Part shown: positions 15,644 through 23,928 of the stretch, piece by piece | Position numbering within the stretch: the first letter of the stretch is position 1 | Layout of the letters: each line of letters starts with the position of its first letter | Assembly: GCA_025963735.1 (NCBI GenBank) | Contig: JAOQAF010000176.1 | Location: 1-33,778, forward strand | Direction of reading: 5' to 3' | From: Bacteroidota bacterium | Lineage (GTDB): Bacteria; Bacteroidota; Bacteroidia; B-17B0; Aurantibacillaceae | DNA: 33,778 nucleotides | Notes under the pieces: model-generated | What the model saw: only the letters and a program-made list of their open reading frames with translations | Database searches by the model: none | What the model was told of the DNA's origin: nothing | Position numbers and translations under genes: made by a program

Positions 15644-17041
15644 ATGGATAATTTGTATTCAACCTTAATTCATCAAACATTTAATTTTCCACAGGAAGGC
15701 TTTGATGTAAAAGATGATGAGTTGTACTTCAATGATATCAATTTAATGGATATCATTAAACAATATGGCACACCGTTAAGAATCAGTTATTTACCTAAAA
15801 TTGGATCTCAGATCCAAAAAGCCAAGCGCATGTTTCATGTGGCAATGGCAAAGGTGGATTATAAAGGAAAGTACGTGTATTGTTACTGTACAAAAAGTTC
15901 TCACTTTAGTTTTGTGCTCGACGAAGTGCTAAAAAATGACGTGCACATCGAGACTTCATCGGCATTTGACTTACAAATTATCAAAGAACAGTTTCAAAAA
16001 AAAGCGTTAAACAAAGATACATATATTATTTGTAACGGATATAAGCGCACCAATTACAAGCAAAACATTACCGAATTAATTAATGATGGTTTCAATGTAA
16101 TTCCGGTTCTGGATCATCTGGAAGAGATTGACTACTATAAAAAGCACACGAAGGCGCATAAGGTAAATCTCGGCATTCGCATTAGTACAGAAGAAGAGCC
16201 TTCCTTTACATTTTACACCTCCCGCCTTGGTATTAGAAGCAGCGACATCATGTCGTTATACACCGATAAAATAAAAACCAACCCCCGGTTTAATCTAAAA
16301 TTACTTCACTTCTTTATTAATACAGGAATAAAAGACACCATTTATTACTGGACAGAATTAAACAAATGCCTTCATATTTATAAAGACCTTCAGGCAGTAT
16401 GTCCAGGTCTTGATTCGTTGAACATCGGCGGAGGAATGCCCATTCGCACTTCACTTGGATTCGAATACGATTACGAATACATGATCGAAGAAATTGTAGA
16501 ACAGATAAAAATGTTTTGCATGGATAATGATATTCCGGAGCCTAATATTTTTACTGAATTTGGTTCATTCACGGTAGGAGAAAGCGGCGCTACCTTATAT
16601 TCTATTATTGACCAGAAGCAGCAGAACGACAGGGAAATGTGGTACATGATCGATAGTTCGTTTATTACAACATTACCGGATACCTGGGGTATTAATCAGA
16701 GGTTTATTTTGCTTGCAGTAAATAACTGGGACAGGCCTTATGTGGCTGTTAACCTTGGTGGATTGACGTGTGACAGCATGGATTATTATAATACCGAAGC
16801 GCATACTAATCAGGTATTTTTACCCAAAGTAGAAAAAACAGATAAAAAGCCAATGTATGTTGGGTTTTTTCATACAGGAGCTTATCAGGAAGCCTTGAGC
16901 GGTTACGGAGGCACGCAGCATTGTTTGATTCCTGCACCAAAACATGTATTGATTGACAGAGATGAAGACGGAGAAATTTCAACACGTCTTTTCGCTAAGG
17001 AGCAAAGCTATAAAAGCATGCTCAAAATACTTGGTTACTAA
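15644..17041 (+). CDS. speA: Arginine decarboxylase-like PLP enzyme (fold type III)
   Basis: Expected to decarboxylate arginine to agmatine for polyamine synthesis. Predicted 465 residues, shorter than E. coli SpeA (about 658) but as expected for the short Bacteroidota form. The N-terminal barrel holds YVYCYCTKSSH with the likely PLP lysine Lys84, the segment HIETSSAFDL at 101-110, and the glycine loop NIGGGMPI at 260-267. The C-terminal part has TCDS at 375-378 with Cys376 and GAYQEALSGYGG at 412-423. In most relatives the phosphate-binding motif is EPGR-like; here it reads EFGS (305-308). Substrate assignment rests on family resemblance and on the neighbouring arginase; a related diamino-acid substrate is possible. 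It is followed by mreB after 91 bases. Confidence 0.75.
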   Translation: MDNLYSTLIHQTFNFPQEGFDVKDDELYFNDINLMDIIKQYGTPLRISYLPKIGSQIQKAKRMFHVAMAKVDYKGKYVYCYCTKSSHFSFVLDEVLKNDVHIETSSAFDLQIIKEQFQKKALNKDTYIICNGYKRTNYKQNITELINDGFNVIPVLDHLEEIDYYKKHTKAHKVNLGIRISTEEEPSFTFYTSRLGIRSSDIMSLYTDKIKTNPRFNLKLLHFFINTGIKDTIYYWTELNKCLHIYKDLQAVCPGLDSLNIGGGMPIRTSLGFEYDYEYMIEEIVEQIKMFCMDNDIPEPNIFTEFGSFTVGESGATLYSIIDQKQQNDREMWYMIDSSFITTLPDTWGINQRFILLAVNNWDRPYVAVNLGGLTCDSMDYYNTEAHTNQVFLPKVEKTDKKPMYVGFFHTGAYQEALSGYGGTQHCLIPAPKHVLIDRDEDGEISTRLFAKEQSYKSMLKILGY

Positions 17042-17074
17042 CTGTTGAAATCTTTCTATTAAAAAAGAAGCGGC

Positions 17075-17097
17075 ACATAGCTATTGCAGGGCTATGT
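17075..17097 (+). other. Hairpin upstream of mreB
   Basis: ACATAGC (17075-17081) and GCTATGT (17091-17097) form a perfect 7-bp stem with a 9-base loop. No T-tract follows, so it is a weak terminator at best. TAACTTTA at 17101-17108, one base from the -7 consensus, follows 25 bases before the mreB start. Confidence 0.35.
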
Positions 17098-17132
17098 TAT
17101 TAACTTTACAACACAAATTACCGTAGAATTTT

Positions 17133-18155
17133 ATGGCATTATTCGATTTTTTAACTCAAGACATTGCGATAGATTTAGGTACCGCAAATACCATTATTAT
17201 CAGTCATGATAAAGTGGTGGTTGACGAGCCCAGCATTGTTGCGGTTGACCGGACCACAGGCCGTGTAATTGCCGTGGGGCGACAGGCTCAAATGATGCAT
17301 GGTAAAACTCATGAAAACATAAAGACCATCCGTCCTCTGAAAGACGGAGTAATTGCCGATTTTCAGGCAGCGGAAGAAATGATAAAAGGGATGATCAAAA
17401 TGATTAATCCGGGAAGTCGTTTTTTTAAACCATCCTTACGAATGGTTATTTGTATTCCAAGCGGCATTACTGAGGTTGAAAAACGTGCGGTACGCGATAG
17501 TGCCGAGCACGCAGGTGCAAAGGAAGTGTACATGATCCACGAGCCAATGGCTGCGGCAATAGGTATGGGTATTGATGTAGAGGAGCCTATGGGCAACATG
17601 ATCATTGATATTGGCGGAGGTACGTCTGAGATTGCGGTAATTGCGTTAGGTGGCATCGTATGTGATAAATCCATACGGATTGCCGGTGATGATTTTAACG
17701 CGAATATTGAAGAGTACATGCGTCGTCAGCATAATATTTTAATTGGTGAACGCAGTGCGGAGCGTGTGAAAATTGAAGTGGGCGCGGCTATGACGGAAAT
17801 TGAAAATCCTCCTGCAGATTTTGCTGTTCAGGGTCGTGATTTAATGAGTGGAATTCCGAAAGAGGTTTACATCAGTTATGTTGAAATAGCCCATTGTTTG
17901 GACAAATCGATTTCTAAAATTGAAGAGGCGATTTTAAACGCGCTGGAAATGACACCTCCTGAACTTGCCGCCGATATTTACCGTAAAGGAATTTACATGG
18001 CAGGCGGGGGTTCGTTATTGCGCGGCCTTGATAAACGTATTTCAATGAAAACAAAATTACCTGTGCATGTGTGTGAAGATCCGCTTCGCGCGGTGGCAAG
18101 AGGCACAGGTATTGCATTAAAAAATGTTCATAAATTCCCGTTCCTTATCAAGTAA
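17133..18155 (+). CDS. mreB: Rod shape-determining actin homologue MreB
   Basis: Forms membrane-bound filaments that guide the lateral cell-wall machinery. Predicted 340 residues, normal length. The actin-fold phosphate loops are IDLGTANT at 13-20 and IDIGGGTSE at 158-166, with IHEPMAAAIGMG at 135-146 and MAGGGSLLRGL near the C-terminus as the adenosine motif. An N-terminal amphipathic MALFDFLTQD likely binds the membrane. It is first of the five-gene elongasome operon; mreC follows after 74 bases containing a hairpin. Confidence 0.97.
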   Translation: MALFDFLTQDIAIDLGTANTIIISHDKVVVDEPSIVAVDRTTGRVIAVGRQAQMMHGKTHENIKTIRPLKDGVIADFQAAEEMIKGMIKMINPGSRFFKPSLRMVICIPSGITEVEKRAVRDSAEHAGAKEVYMIHEPMAAAIGMGIDVEEPMGNMIIDIGGGTSEIAVIALGGIVCDKSIRIAGDDFNANIEEYMRRQHNILIGERSAERVKIEVGAAMTEIENPPADFAVQGRDLMSGIPKEVYISYVEIAHCLDKSISKIEEAILNALEMTPPELAADIYRKGIYMAGGGSLLRGLDKRISMKTKLPVHVCEDPLRAVARGTGIALKNVHKFPFLIK

Positions 18156-18158
18156 TAA

Positions 18159-18190
18159 CCGGTTTGCCTGACGTAGCTTTATCAGACCGG
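18159..18190 (+). other. Hairpin with alternative pairing between mreB and mreC
   Basis: CCGGT and CTGA (18159-18163, 18168-18171) pair with TCAG and ACCGG (18182-18190). An overlapping alternative pairs TTGCC (18164-18168) with GGCAA (18189-18193). No T-tract follows. It may tune mreB against mreC expression or stabilise the mRNA; this is inference. Confidence 0.4.
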
Positions 18191-18229
18191 CAATACAGTT
18201 TTACCAATAAATTTCATTAAACCTTTACC

Positions 18230-19069
18230 GTGAGAAACCTTCTTGCATTTGTAATAAAACATAATTTCATTTTTGTGTTTATTATATTGCAGGCGCTATG
18301 TATCTTGCTAATGGTTAGAAACAGGGGCTTTCAGGGGTCCCATGTTTTAAATTCTTCAAACAAAGTTGTTGGCAACGTTTATACTGCGGCCTCCAACACC
18401 AAAGAATATTTCGCGCTCAAAAGTGAAAATGATATTCTTGCCCGGGAAAATGCCATACTCCGTAATCTTTTAAAAAGTAATTACAACATCATTCCGCTTA
18501 CGCGTTACGAAAAACTCGATACGCTATACAAACAGCAGTATTCCTACATCAGCGCCAAAGTGGTAAACTCATCCGTTAATAAAAGAAGAAATTATCTTAC
18601 GCTAAACACCGGTACCGAAGTTGGCATAGGCCACGATATGGCAGTAATGAGCAGCGACGGAATTGTGGGCATTGTAACCGACGCTTCCGCTAATTTTTGC
18701 AGCGTAATGAGTGTGTTGCATAAAGATGTAAGAGTAAACTGTCAGTTAAAAAAAGACGGGAGTTATGGCCCGCTCATTTGGGATGGAAAAGATTACCGCT
18801 ATTGTCTTCTTACTGATATTCCTACGCATGCCAGAATTAAAGCGGGCGATACCGTAATAACAAGTGAACTTTCCGGAATTTTTCCGGAAGGGATTATGGT
18901 GGGTATAGTAGACAGTTATGAAAGGAGACAGAACGAAGCTTTTTATACGGCCAGGGTTAAGCTAAGCGCGGATCTTAAAAAAGTAGATCATGTGTATGTT
19001 ATCAGAAATAAATTTAAAGGAGAGCGCGACTCATTAGAAAAAATGGCGCAAAAGAACGTTGACGACTGA
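18230..19069 (+). CDS. mreC: Rod shape-determining protein MreC
   Basis: Bitopic inner-membrane protein that activates PBP2-RodA. Predicted 279 residues with a short cytoplasmic N-terminus, a membrane helix at about 8-28, a coiled coil at about 55-80 (SENDILARENAILRNLL) and the beta-rich periplasmic domain with LNTGTEVGIGHDMAVMSSDGIVG and TSELSGIFPEGIMVGIV. The start is GTG at 18230, which gives the expected short cytoplasmic segment. The end overlaps the mreD start by 11 bases. Confidence 0.94.
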   Translation: MRNLLAFVIKHNFIFVFIILQALCILLMVRNRGFQGSHVLNSSNKVVGNVYTAASNTKEYFALKSENDILARENAILRNLLKSNYNIIPLTRYEKLDTLYKQQYSYISAKVVNSSVNKRRNYLTLNTGTEVGIGHDMAVMSSDGIVGIVTDASANFCSVMSVLHKDVRVNCQLKKDGSYGPLIWDGKDYRYCLLTDIPTHARIKAGDTVITSELSGIFPEGIMVGIVDSYERRQNEAFYTARVKLSADLKKVDHVYVIRNKFKGERDSLEKMAQKNVDD

Positions 19070-19577
19070 GGTTTTAAAAAATATTTTCAGGTTTATGTTT
19101 TTAATACTTCTCCAGGTATTAATTGTTCAGCATATTCAGTTAGGCACATATATTATTTTGCTGCCCTATACGCTTGTAATAATTCTGTTACCGTTTGAAA
19201 CTCCTAAAATGCTTTTACTTCTTACATCATTTATTCTGGGGGTTATCATCGATTTCTTTTTCGATTCGTCAGGGCTTCACGCTTCGGCCTGCACCATTAT
19301 GGGTTTTTCGAGATATTATGTTTTAAAATTTATTTCGCCCCGTGAAGGCTACGATGCGGGTGTTCAGCCTTGTGTTGAAGACATGGGTCTTGCCTGGTTT
19401 TTAAGTTATGCCGGAACCCTTATTTTTATTCATCACCTTTTCTTTTTTTACATGGAAGTTTTCAGATTCTCTGAATTCTTTAGAATTTTATTACGTGTTA
19501 TATTAAGTACTATTGGAACGTTCGGCTTAATATATATGATCCAGTTCCTCTTTTATTATAAGCGTCGCCGGTCATGA
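19059..19577 (+). CDS. mreD: Rod shape-determining protein MreD
   Basis: Polytopic inner-membrane member of the elongasome. Predicted 172 residues with about five hydrophobic segments. The opening LKNIFRFMFLILLQVLIVQHI and the following LGTYIILLPYTLVIILLPFETP resemble other Bacteroidota MreD proteins. The start is taken as TTG at 19059, inside mreC, because the LKNIFRF segment is part of the family; an ATG at 19095 is the alternative. It overlaps mrdA by 4 bases (ATGA). Confidence 0.88.
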   Translation: MTTEVLKNIFRFMFLILLQVLIVQHIQLGTYIILLPYTLVIILLPFETPKMLLLLTSFILGVIIDFFFDSSGLHASACTIMGFSRYYVLKFISPREGYDAGVQPCVEDMGLAWFLSYAGTLIFIHHLFFFYMEVFRFSEFFRILLRVILSTIGTFGLIYMIQFLFYYKRRRS

Positions 19578-21436
19578 GAAACGTACAATTGTCTGACCGA
19601 AAACTTATTATCGGAGGATTTTTCTGTCTCATCGCTCTCATTTATATTATCCGTCTGTTTTACATTCAGGTAATAGATGATCAATACAAACTGGCGGCTG
19701 ATAATAATGCTATCCGCCGGATGACGGAATATCCTGTAAGAGGATATATTTTTGACCGCAAAGGAAAACTGCTTGTTCAAAATGAGCCTTCGTATGATCT
19801 GATGATTGTTCCCAAAGAAACAAAAGGCTGCGATACAATTTCTCTTTGTGAAGTACTTCAGATAAATAAAACCGAATATTTAAGACGCTTTAAAAAAGCC
19901 TGTCAGGCACCGAATTCCCCGCGCAAGGAAAGTATATTTGAAAAGCAAATGTCGGCACCAACCTACGCGGCTTTGCAGGAAAAGCTTTACAGGTTCAAAG
20001 GATTTTTCGTACAGAAGCGAACTGTTAGAAAATATCCTCGGCCAATAGCCGCTCATTTACTGGGCTATGTTGGGGAGGTTACAAAAGAAAAAGCTGAAAA
20101 AGATTTTTATTACCGTGAAGGTGATTATATTGGAGTATCCGGAATTGAAAAGAGTTATGAAGAGGTGCTGAGAGGCAAGAAAGGAGTTCAGAAAGCTATT
20201 ACCGACGTACATAATAAAATAATAGGGCGTTATATGAATGGGAAAGACGATACCCTGGCAGTGCCCGGAAAGCCTTTGTACTGCTCAATTGACATGACCC
20301 TGCAGGAATATGGCGAACTTTTAATGAAAGGGAAAAAAGGAGCCGTTGTCGCCATTGAGCCTTCTACGGGAGAAATTCTGGCTCTGATCTCCGCGCCTTC
20401 ATACGACCCGAATTTATTAGTAGGCGGAAAAGAAAGATCACGAAATTTTACAAAATTATATTACGACAGTTTAAATCTTCCATTGTTTAACCGCGCCTTA
20501 ACTGCCATGTATCCGCCGGGCTCCATTTTTAAATTAATAGATGCCCTTATCGCGCAGAACGATGGATTGATTAATCGTTCTACCGTTTTTCCTTGTGCCA
20601 TGGGTTATCCTCCAATGGGAGGCAAGCCTAAGTGCCACGCTCATGGCGGAGGAAAAAATTTGCCGGGTTCTATTTCGGTTTCATGCAACTCTTATTACAG
20701 TTATGTTTTCCGCGAAATTGTTGATCAGAAAAAATATCCGAATTTTATTGACGGTTATAACCACTGGCGTGAAACTGTAAAAACATTTGGTCCTGGTACA
20801 CACCTTGAAACCGATTTACCTTATGATAAACCGGGAAATGTTCCTTCAGTAGAATATTACAATAAAGTATTCGGTAAAAACGGTTGGCGAAGTAACACCA
20901 TTGTATCTCTCGGAATTGGTCAGGCGGAATTATTGTTAGTTCCCCTTCAAATGGCAAATGTTGTGGCTGCTATTGCAAATCGTGGCTTTTATTATACACC
21001 GCATTGTATACAGGGCGTAGGTAACGAAAAATTTCTTGATAAGCGTTTTAAACAAAAACATTATGTTGGTGTGCAGAAACAAGAGGCTTATCAGAATGTT
21101 ATTGATGGCATGCAGGGCGCTATGGAGCCGGGAGGCACCGCGTACGCCAATAGGTTAAAAGATATCATCGTGTGCGGTAAAACGGGTACCGCGCAAAATC
21201 CGCACGGACAATCACATGCCGTGTTTCTTGCCTTTGCCCCGAGAGATAATCCGAAGATAGCGATCGCCTGCATAGTTGAAAATGCCGGTTTTGGTGGGGT
21301 GTGGAGTGCCCCCGTTGTAACATTAATGATGGAAAAATATTTAAAGGGTAAAACCGATCGTCCGGAAGTTGAAAAACGTGTTATGGCGGCCGATCTTATT
21401 AACGGAAAAAATTTATTATCAACCGGTTTCCATTAA
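19574..21436 (+). CDS. mrdA: Penicillin-binding protein 2 (elongasome DD-transpeptidase)
   Basis: Cross-links peptidoglycan during lateral growth as partner of RodA. Predicted 620 residues: a membrane helix at about 11-33, a dimerisation/pedestal domain with RGYIFDRKGKLL at 56-67 and HLLGYVGEV at 161-169, then the transpeptidase. Catalytic motifs are Ser317-x-x-Lys320 in PPGSIFK, Ser370-Cys-Asn372, and Lys536-Thr-Gly538 in CGKTGTAQN. All three are intact. It overlaps mreD by 4 bases and shares one base with rodA (TAATG), so translation is coupled across the three genes. Confidence 0.96.
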   Translation: MRNVQLSDRKLIIGGFFCLIALIYIIRLFYIQVIDDQYKLAADNNAIRRMTEYPVRGYIFDRKGKLLVQNEPSYDLMIVPKETKGCDTISLCEVLQINKTEYLRRFKKACQAPNSPRKESIFEKQMSAPTYAALQEKLYRFKGFFVQKRTVRKYPRPIAAHLLGYVGEVTKEKAEKDFYYREGDYIGVSGIEKSYEEVLRGKKGVQKAITDVHNKIIGRYMNGKDDTLAVPGKPLYCSIDMTLQEYGELLMKGKKGAVVAIEPSTGEILALISAPSYDPNLLVGGKERSRNFTKLYYDSLNLPLFNRALTAMYPPGSIFKLIDALIAQNDGLINRSTVFPCAMGYPPMGGKPKCHAHGGGKNLPGSISVSCNSYYSYVFREIVDQKKYPNFIDGYNHWRETVKTFGPGTHLETDLPYDKPGNVPSVEYYNKVFGKNGWRSNTIVSLGIGQAELLLVPLQMANVVAAIANRGFYYTPHCIQGVGNEKFLDKRFKQKHYVGVQKQEAYQNVIDGMQGAMEPGGTAYANRLKDIIVCGKTGTAQNPHGQSHAVFLAFAPRDNPKIAIACIVENAGFGGVWSAPVVTLMMEKYLKGKTDRPEVEKRVMAADLINGKNLLSTGFH

Positions 21437-22743
21437 TGAGAAATAATCAAACAAATATTTTCGCAGGCGCCGACCGGTTAACCATTTTAACCTATATACT
21501 ATTAGTAATCCTGGGCTGGTTAAATATTTACGCAGCGGTATATAATGAAGAACACCAGAATATTTTTGATACCACTCAGAAGTATGGCAAGCAATTGATC
21601 TGGATTGGCGGTGCCGCTATCATTGCCATTTCTATTTTATTAATTGACGCTAATTTTTATACCGCCTTTGCTTATGGTTTCTATGGCTTTTTATTAGCCG
21701 CAAATATTCTGGTTTTATTTTTAGGAAGGGAAATTAAAGGAAGTAAATCCTGGTTTCGCTTCGGCGACATTGGTATTCAGCCGGCCGAATTCATGAAATT
21801 TGCGGCTAATTTGGCCCTCGCTAAATTTTTAAGTAACAGTACAATTATTGTAAATCAACAGTTTCGTTTACGTTTAAGAGATCTTATTAAAAATTACCGG
21901 AACACCTTTTATGCGCTTGTTATCATCATCATTCCACTTATTGTAATTAAGTTTCTGCAGGATGAAACAGGACTGGCCATCGTTTTTATAGCGTATGTAA
22001 TTGTTCTTTACCGCGAAGGGCTGTCGGTTAATTTTTTAATTTTTGGTTTGCTGGCCGCCATTTTATTTGTTGTGGCACTTGTGGTAAGCCAGATAACCAG
22101 CCTGATAATAGCGCTGGCAGTTATTTCTGCCGCTTCTTTTTTATTTATTCCGCGAAACAGAAAAAGTTTAATAAGTGTGGTTCTGGTATTTGTATGTGCT
22201 TCAGGTGTGGTGCTTGCTACAAATTATGTTTATAATCATTTAGAGCCGCATCAAAAAGTAAGGATTGACGTATTGTTGGGCCGTGGTACCGTTGATCTTA
22301 AAAAAGAAGGCTACAATGTTAACCAGGCTAAAATCGCCATCGGAAGCGGAGGCTTTATTGGTAAGGGTTACTTGCAGGGTACTCAAACCAAATACGATTT
22401 TGTACCCGAACAGGATACGGATTTTATTTTTTGTACGGTTGGAGAAGAATGGGGTTTTCTTGGAAGCACAGGTGTTATTTTTCTTGAGTTATTTCTTATT
22501 TTGAGAGTTATTTTTTTAGCGGAAAGACAACGTTCGGGTTTTAGCCGGATTTATGGTTATGGTGTGTCGGCCATACTTTTTTTCCACCTGGCAGTAAACA
22601 TAGGAATGACCATTGGTCTGATGCCCGTTATTGGAATACCATTACCATTTTTCAGTTATGGAGGCTCTTCCCTATGGGCCTTTACAATTTTACTTTTTAT
22701 TTTTATTAAACTCGATGCTAACCGACTTTTGATTTTGCGTTAA
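21436..22743 (+). CDS. rodA: Peptidoglycan glycosyltransferase RodA
   Basis: SEDS-family membrane enzyme that polymerises glycan strands with PBP2. Predicted 435 residues with about ten membrane helices. Family motifs are GSKSWFRFGDIGIQPAEFMK at about 97-116, the loop FVPEQDTDFIFCTVGEEWGF, whose Asp is the expected catalytic residue, and GLMPVIGIPLPFFSYGGSSL near the C-terminus. It is somewhat longer than E. coli RodA (370), with extra hydrophobic sequence in the middle (about 165-260). Last gene of the shape operon. Confidence 0.95.
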   Translation: MRNNQTNIFAGADRLTILTYILLVILGWLNIYAAVYNEEHQNIFDTTQKYGKQLIWIGGAAIIAISILLIDANFYTAFAYGFYGFLLAANILVLFLGREIKGSKSWFRFGDIGIQPAEFMKFAANLALAKFLSNSTIIVNQQFRLRLRDLIKNYRNTFYALVIIIIPLIVIKFLQDETGLAIVFIAYVIVLYREGLSVNFLIFGLLAAILFVVALVVSQITSLIIALAVISAASFLFIPRNRKSLISVVLVFVCASGVVLATNYVYNHLEPHQKVRIDVLLGRGTVDLKKEGYNVNQAKIAIGSGGFIGKGYLQGTQTKYDFVPEQDTDFIFCTVGEEWGFLGSTGVIFLELFLILRVIFLAERQRSGFSRIYGYGVSAILFFHLAVNIGMTIGLMPVIGIPLPFFSYGGSSLWAFTILLFIFIKLDANRLLILR

Positions 22744-22750
22744 ATAAAAT

Positions 22751-22774
22751 TTTTAAGAAATTAAATCCTTAAAA
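22751..22774. terminator. Weak AT-rich hairpin between rodA and hemD
   Basis: TTTTAAG and CTTAAAA form a 7-bp stem with a 10-base loop in the 54-base convergent gap. It may serve both strands but is thermodynamically weak. Confidence 0.25.
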
Positions 22775-22797
22775 TCAATTTCAACTAAAAATAAAAC

Positions 22798-23502
22798 TCA
22801 GGAAATTATCAGATGAGGTAAAATTGCATTCAACAGGCCTTCATCATCAAATGAAGCGGGTATCGCGGCATCTTTTATTCCCTGGTCGGTTAATTTGCGA
22901 AGCGTTGAAGAGCCCATGGCCACAACCTTCTGCCCGGGGAAAATTTTATACTTGCTAAAATAAGCTGCAACATTGGATGGACTTGTAAACACTAAAACTT
23001 TAACAGGAGGCAAGGTAAAGTCAGACCTTAACGTTGTTTTATAAACATAAAGGTTTGAACTGATGTTATTGAAGGAGAGATGTTTTTGAATTGTTTGCAG
23101 CGAGTCTATAGCCTGAGGAAACAATACAGTTTCATTTTTAATAACTTCAGCAAAATCTTTTCCAATCTGACTGGTGTCTATACCTGAACCAATGAAATCA
23201 GCTTTGATACCATAACGCAAAAGATATTCCGCAGAACTCTTTCCCATAACGCCATATTTTGTTCCCGGTTCAACCTGTGGTTGCTGTGTGAAAAAATGTT
23301 CAATTGCATTTTTACTGGAGAAAAAAATCCAGTTTGTTTTTGCAGAGTACGAAAAACGAATAGGTAAAACACGAATCAAAGATTCATGAATAATTTCAAA
23401 ACCGCTCGACGCCAAACCCGATAACAAAGGACTGTCGGGCAACAGCGTCTTTGAAATAAAGATGATGGGTTGAAGATCAGGTTTGAGCTGTTTACTTTTC
23501 AT
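22798..23502 (-). CDS. hemD: Uroporphyrinogen-III synthase
   Basis: Cyclises hydroxymethylbilane to uroporphyrinogen III. Predicted 234 residues, usual length. The family is weakly conserved, but FISKTLLPDSPLLSGLASSGFEI, WIFFSSKNAIEHFF at about 58-71, YGVMGKSSAEYL, VLFPQAIDSLQTI, VLVFTSPSNVAAYF and VVAMGSSTLRKLTDQG follow the HemD pattern of two alternating domains. The ATG start is clear. It stands alone on its strand, converging on rodA, with a -7 box upstream. Confidence 0.88.
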   Translation of the reverse strand: MKSKQLKPDLQPIIFISKTLLPDSPLLSGLASSGFEIIHESLIRVLPIRFSYSAKTNWIFFSSKNAIEHFFTQQPQVEPGTKYGVMGKSSAEYLLRYGIKADFIGSGIDTSQIGKDFAEVIKNETVLFPQAIDSLQTIQKHLSFNNISSNLYVYKTTLRSDFTLPPVKVLVFTSPSNVAAYFSKYKIFPGQKVVAMGSSTLRKLTDQGIKDAAIPASFDDEGLLNAILPHLIIS

Positions 23503-23537
23503 GTTGTTTAACTGGTGCGGTAGTTTTAAAGGGGCTG

Positions 23538-23545
23538 CAAATATA
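23538..23545 (-). promoter_or_regulatory. Candidate -7 box for hemD
   Basis: Minus-strand TATATTTG, 35 bases before the hemD ATG, matches TAnnTTTG; a -33 element is not evident. Confidence 0.45.
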
Positions 23546-23668
23546 AGCCTTTTTCACCTTGTGCCGGGAGATAGATATAAGCTGTTAGGAAGTTTTAGAC
23601 GAAGAAGAGCTAAAAAATTTATTTTTTTGGTAGGAGAAAAAATTTATTATTTAATTATAAAAAAATAC

Positions 23669-23676
23669 TATATTTG
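23669..23676 (+). promoter_or_regulatory. Candidate -7 box for tRNA-Pro
   Basis: TATATTTG ends 21 bases before the mature tRNA 5' end. The short palindrome CTCAATTTTGAG follows at 23681-23692. Confidence 0.5.
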
Positions 23677-23697
23677 CATTCTCAATTTTGAGAACTC

Positions 23698-23771
23698 CGG
23701 GGCGTAGCGTAGTCCGGTATCGCGCCACGTTTGGGACGTGGAGGCCGTCAGTTCGAATCTGGCCGCCCCGA
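23698..23771 (+). tRNA. tRNA-Pro(UGG)
   Basis: Acceptor arms CGGGGCG (23698-23704) and CGCCCCG (23764-23770) pair perfectly, with discriminator A. The anticodon stem CCACG/CGTGG encloses the loop TTTGGGA, giving anticodon UGG. The T-arm is GTCAG-TTCGAAT-CTGGC. The length is 74 bases and CCA is not encoded. The first acceptor base C is typical of bacterial tRNA-Pro. Confidence 0.97.
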
Positions 23772-23777
23772 CTGAAT

Positions 23778-23810
23778 AAAAGCCTTTCACTTTGTGGAAG
23801 GCTTTTTTTA
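23778..23810 (+). terminator. Intrinsic terminator of tRNA-Pro
   Basis: A 13-bp stem (23778-23790 with 23794-23806, one G-U wobble) with a 3-base loop and a run of T. It starts 7 bases after the tRNA. Confidence 0.9.
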
Positions 23811-23907
23811 TTATCCTATGGATTATCAAACCATCAAAGCGCCATTTACATGTTCTGTAAAGAATGTAAAAAAAGAAGCTTTTCAACAAAAAGCACTCAT
23901 TTAATCG

Positions 23908-23915
23908 TATTTTTG
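23908..23915 (+). promoter_or_regulatory. Candidate -7 box for guaA
   Basis: TATTTTTG ends 13 bases before the guaA ATG, so the mRNA would have a leader of under 10 bases. A -33 match is absent. Confidence 0.45.
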
Positions 23916-23928
23916 TTTGCTTAATATT

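Noticed and set aside
17363-17719. 118-codon minus-strand frame
   Set aside because: Antisense to mreB; composition reflects the opposite strand.
23483-23707. 74-codon plus-strand frame between hemD and the tRNA
   Set aside because: It starts antisense to hemD and runs into the tRNA; no domain, and it covers the hemD and tRNA promoters.
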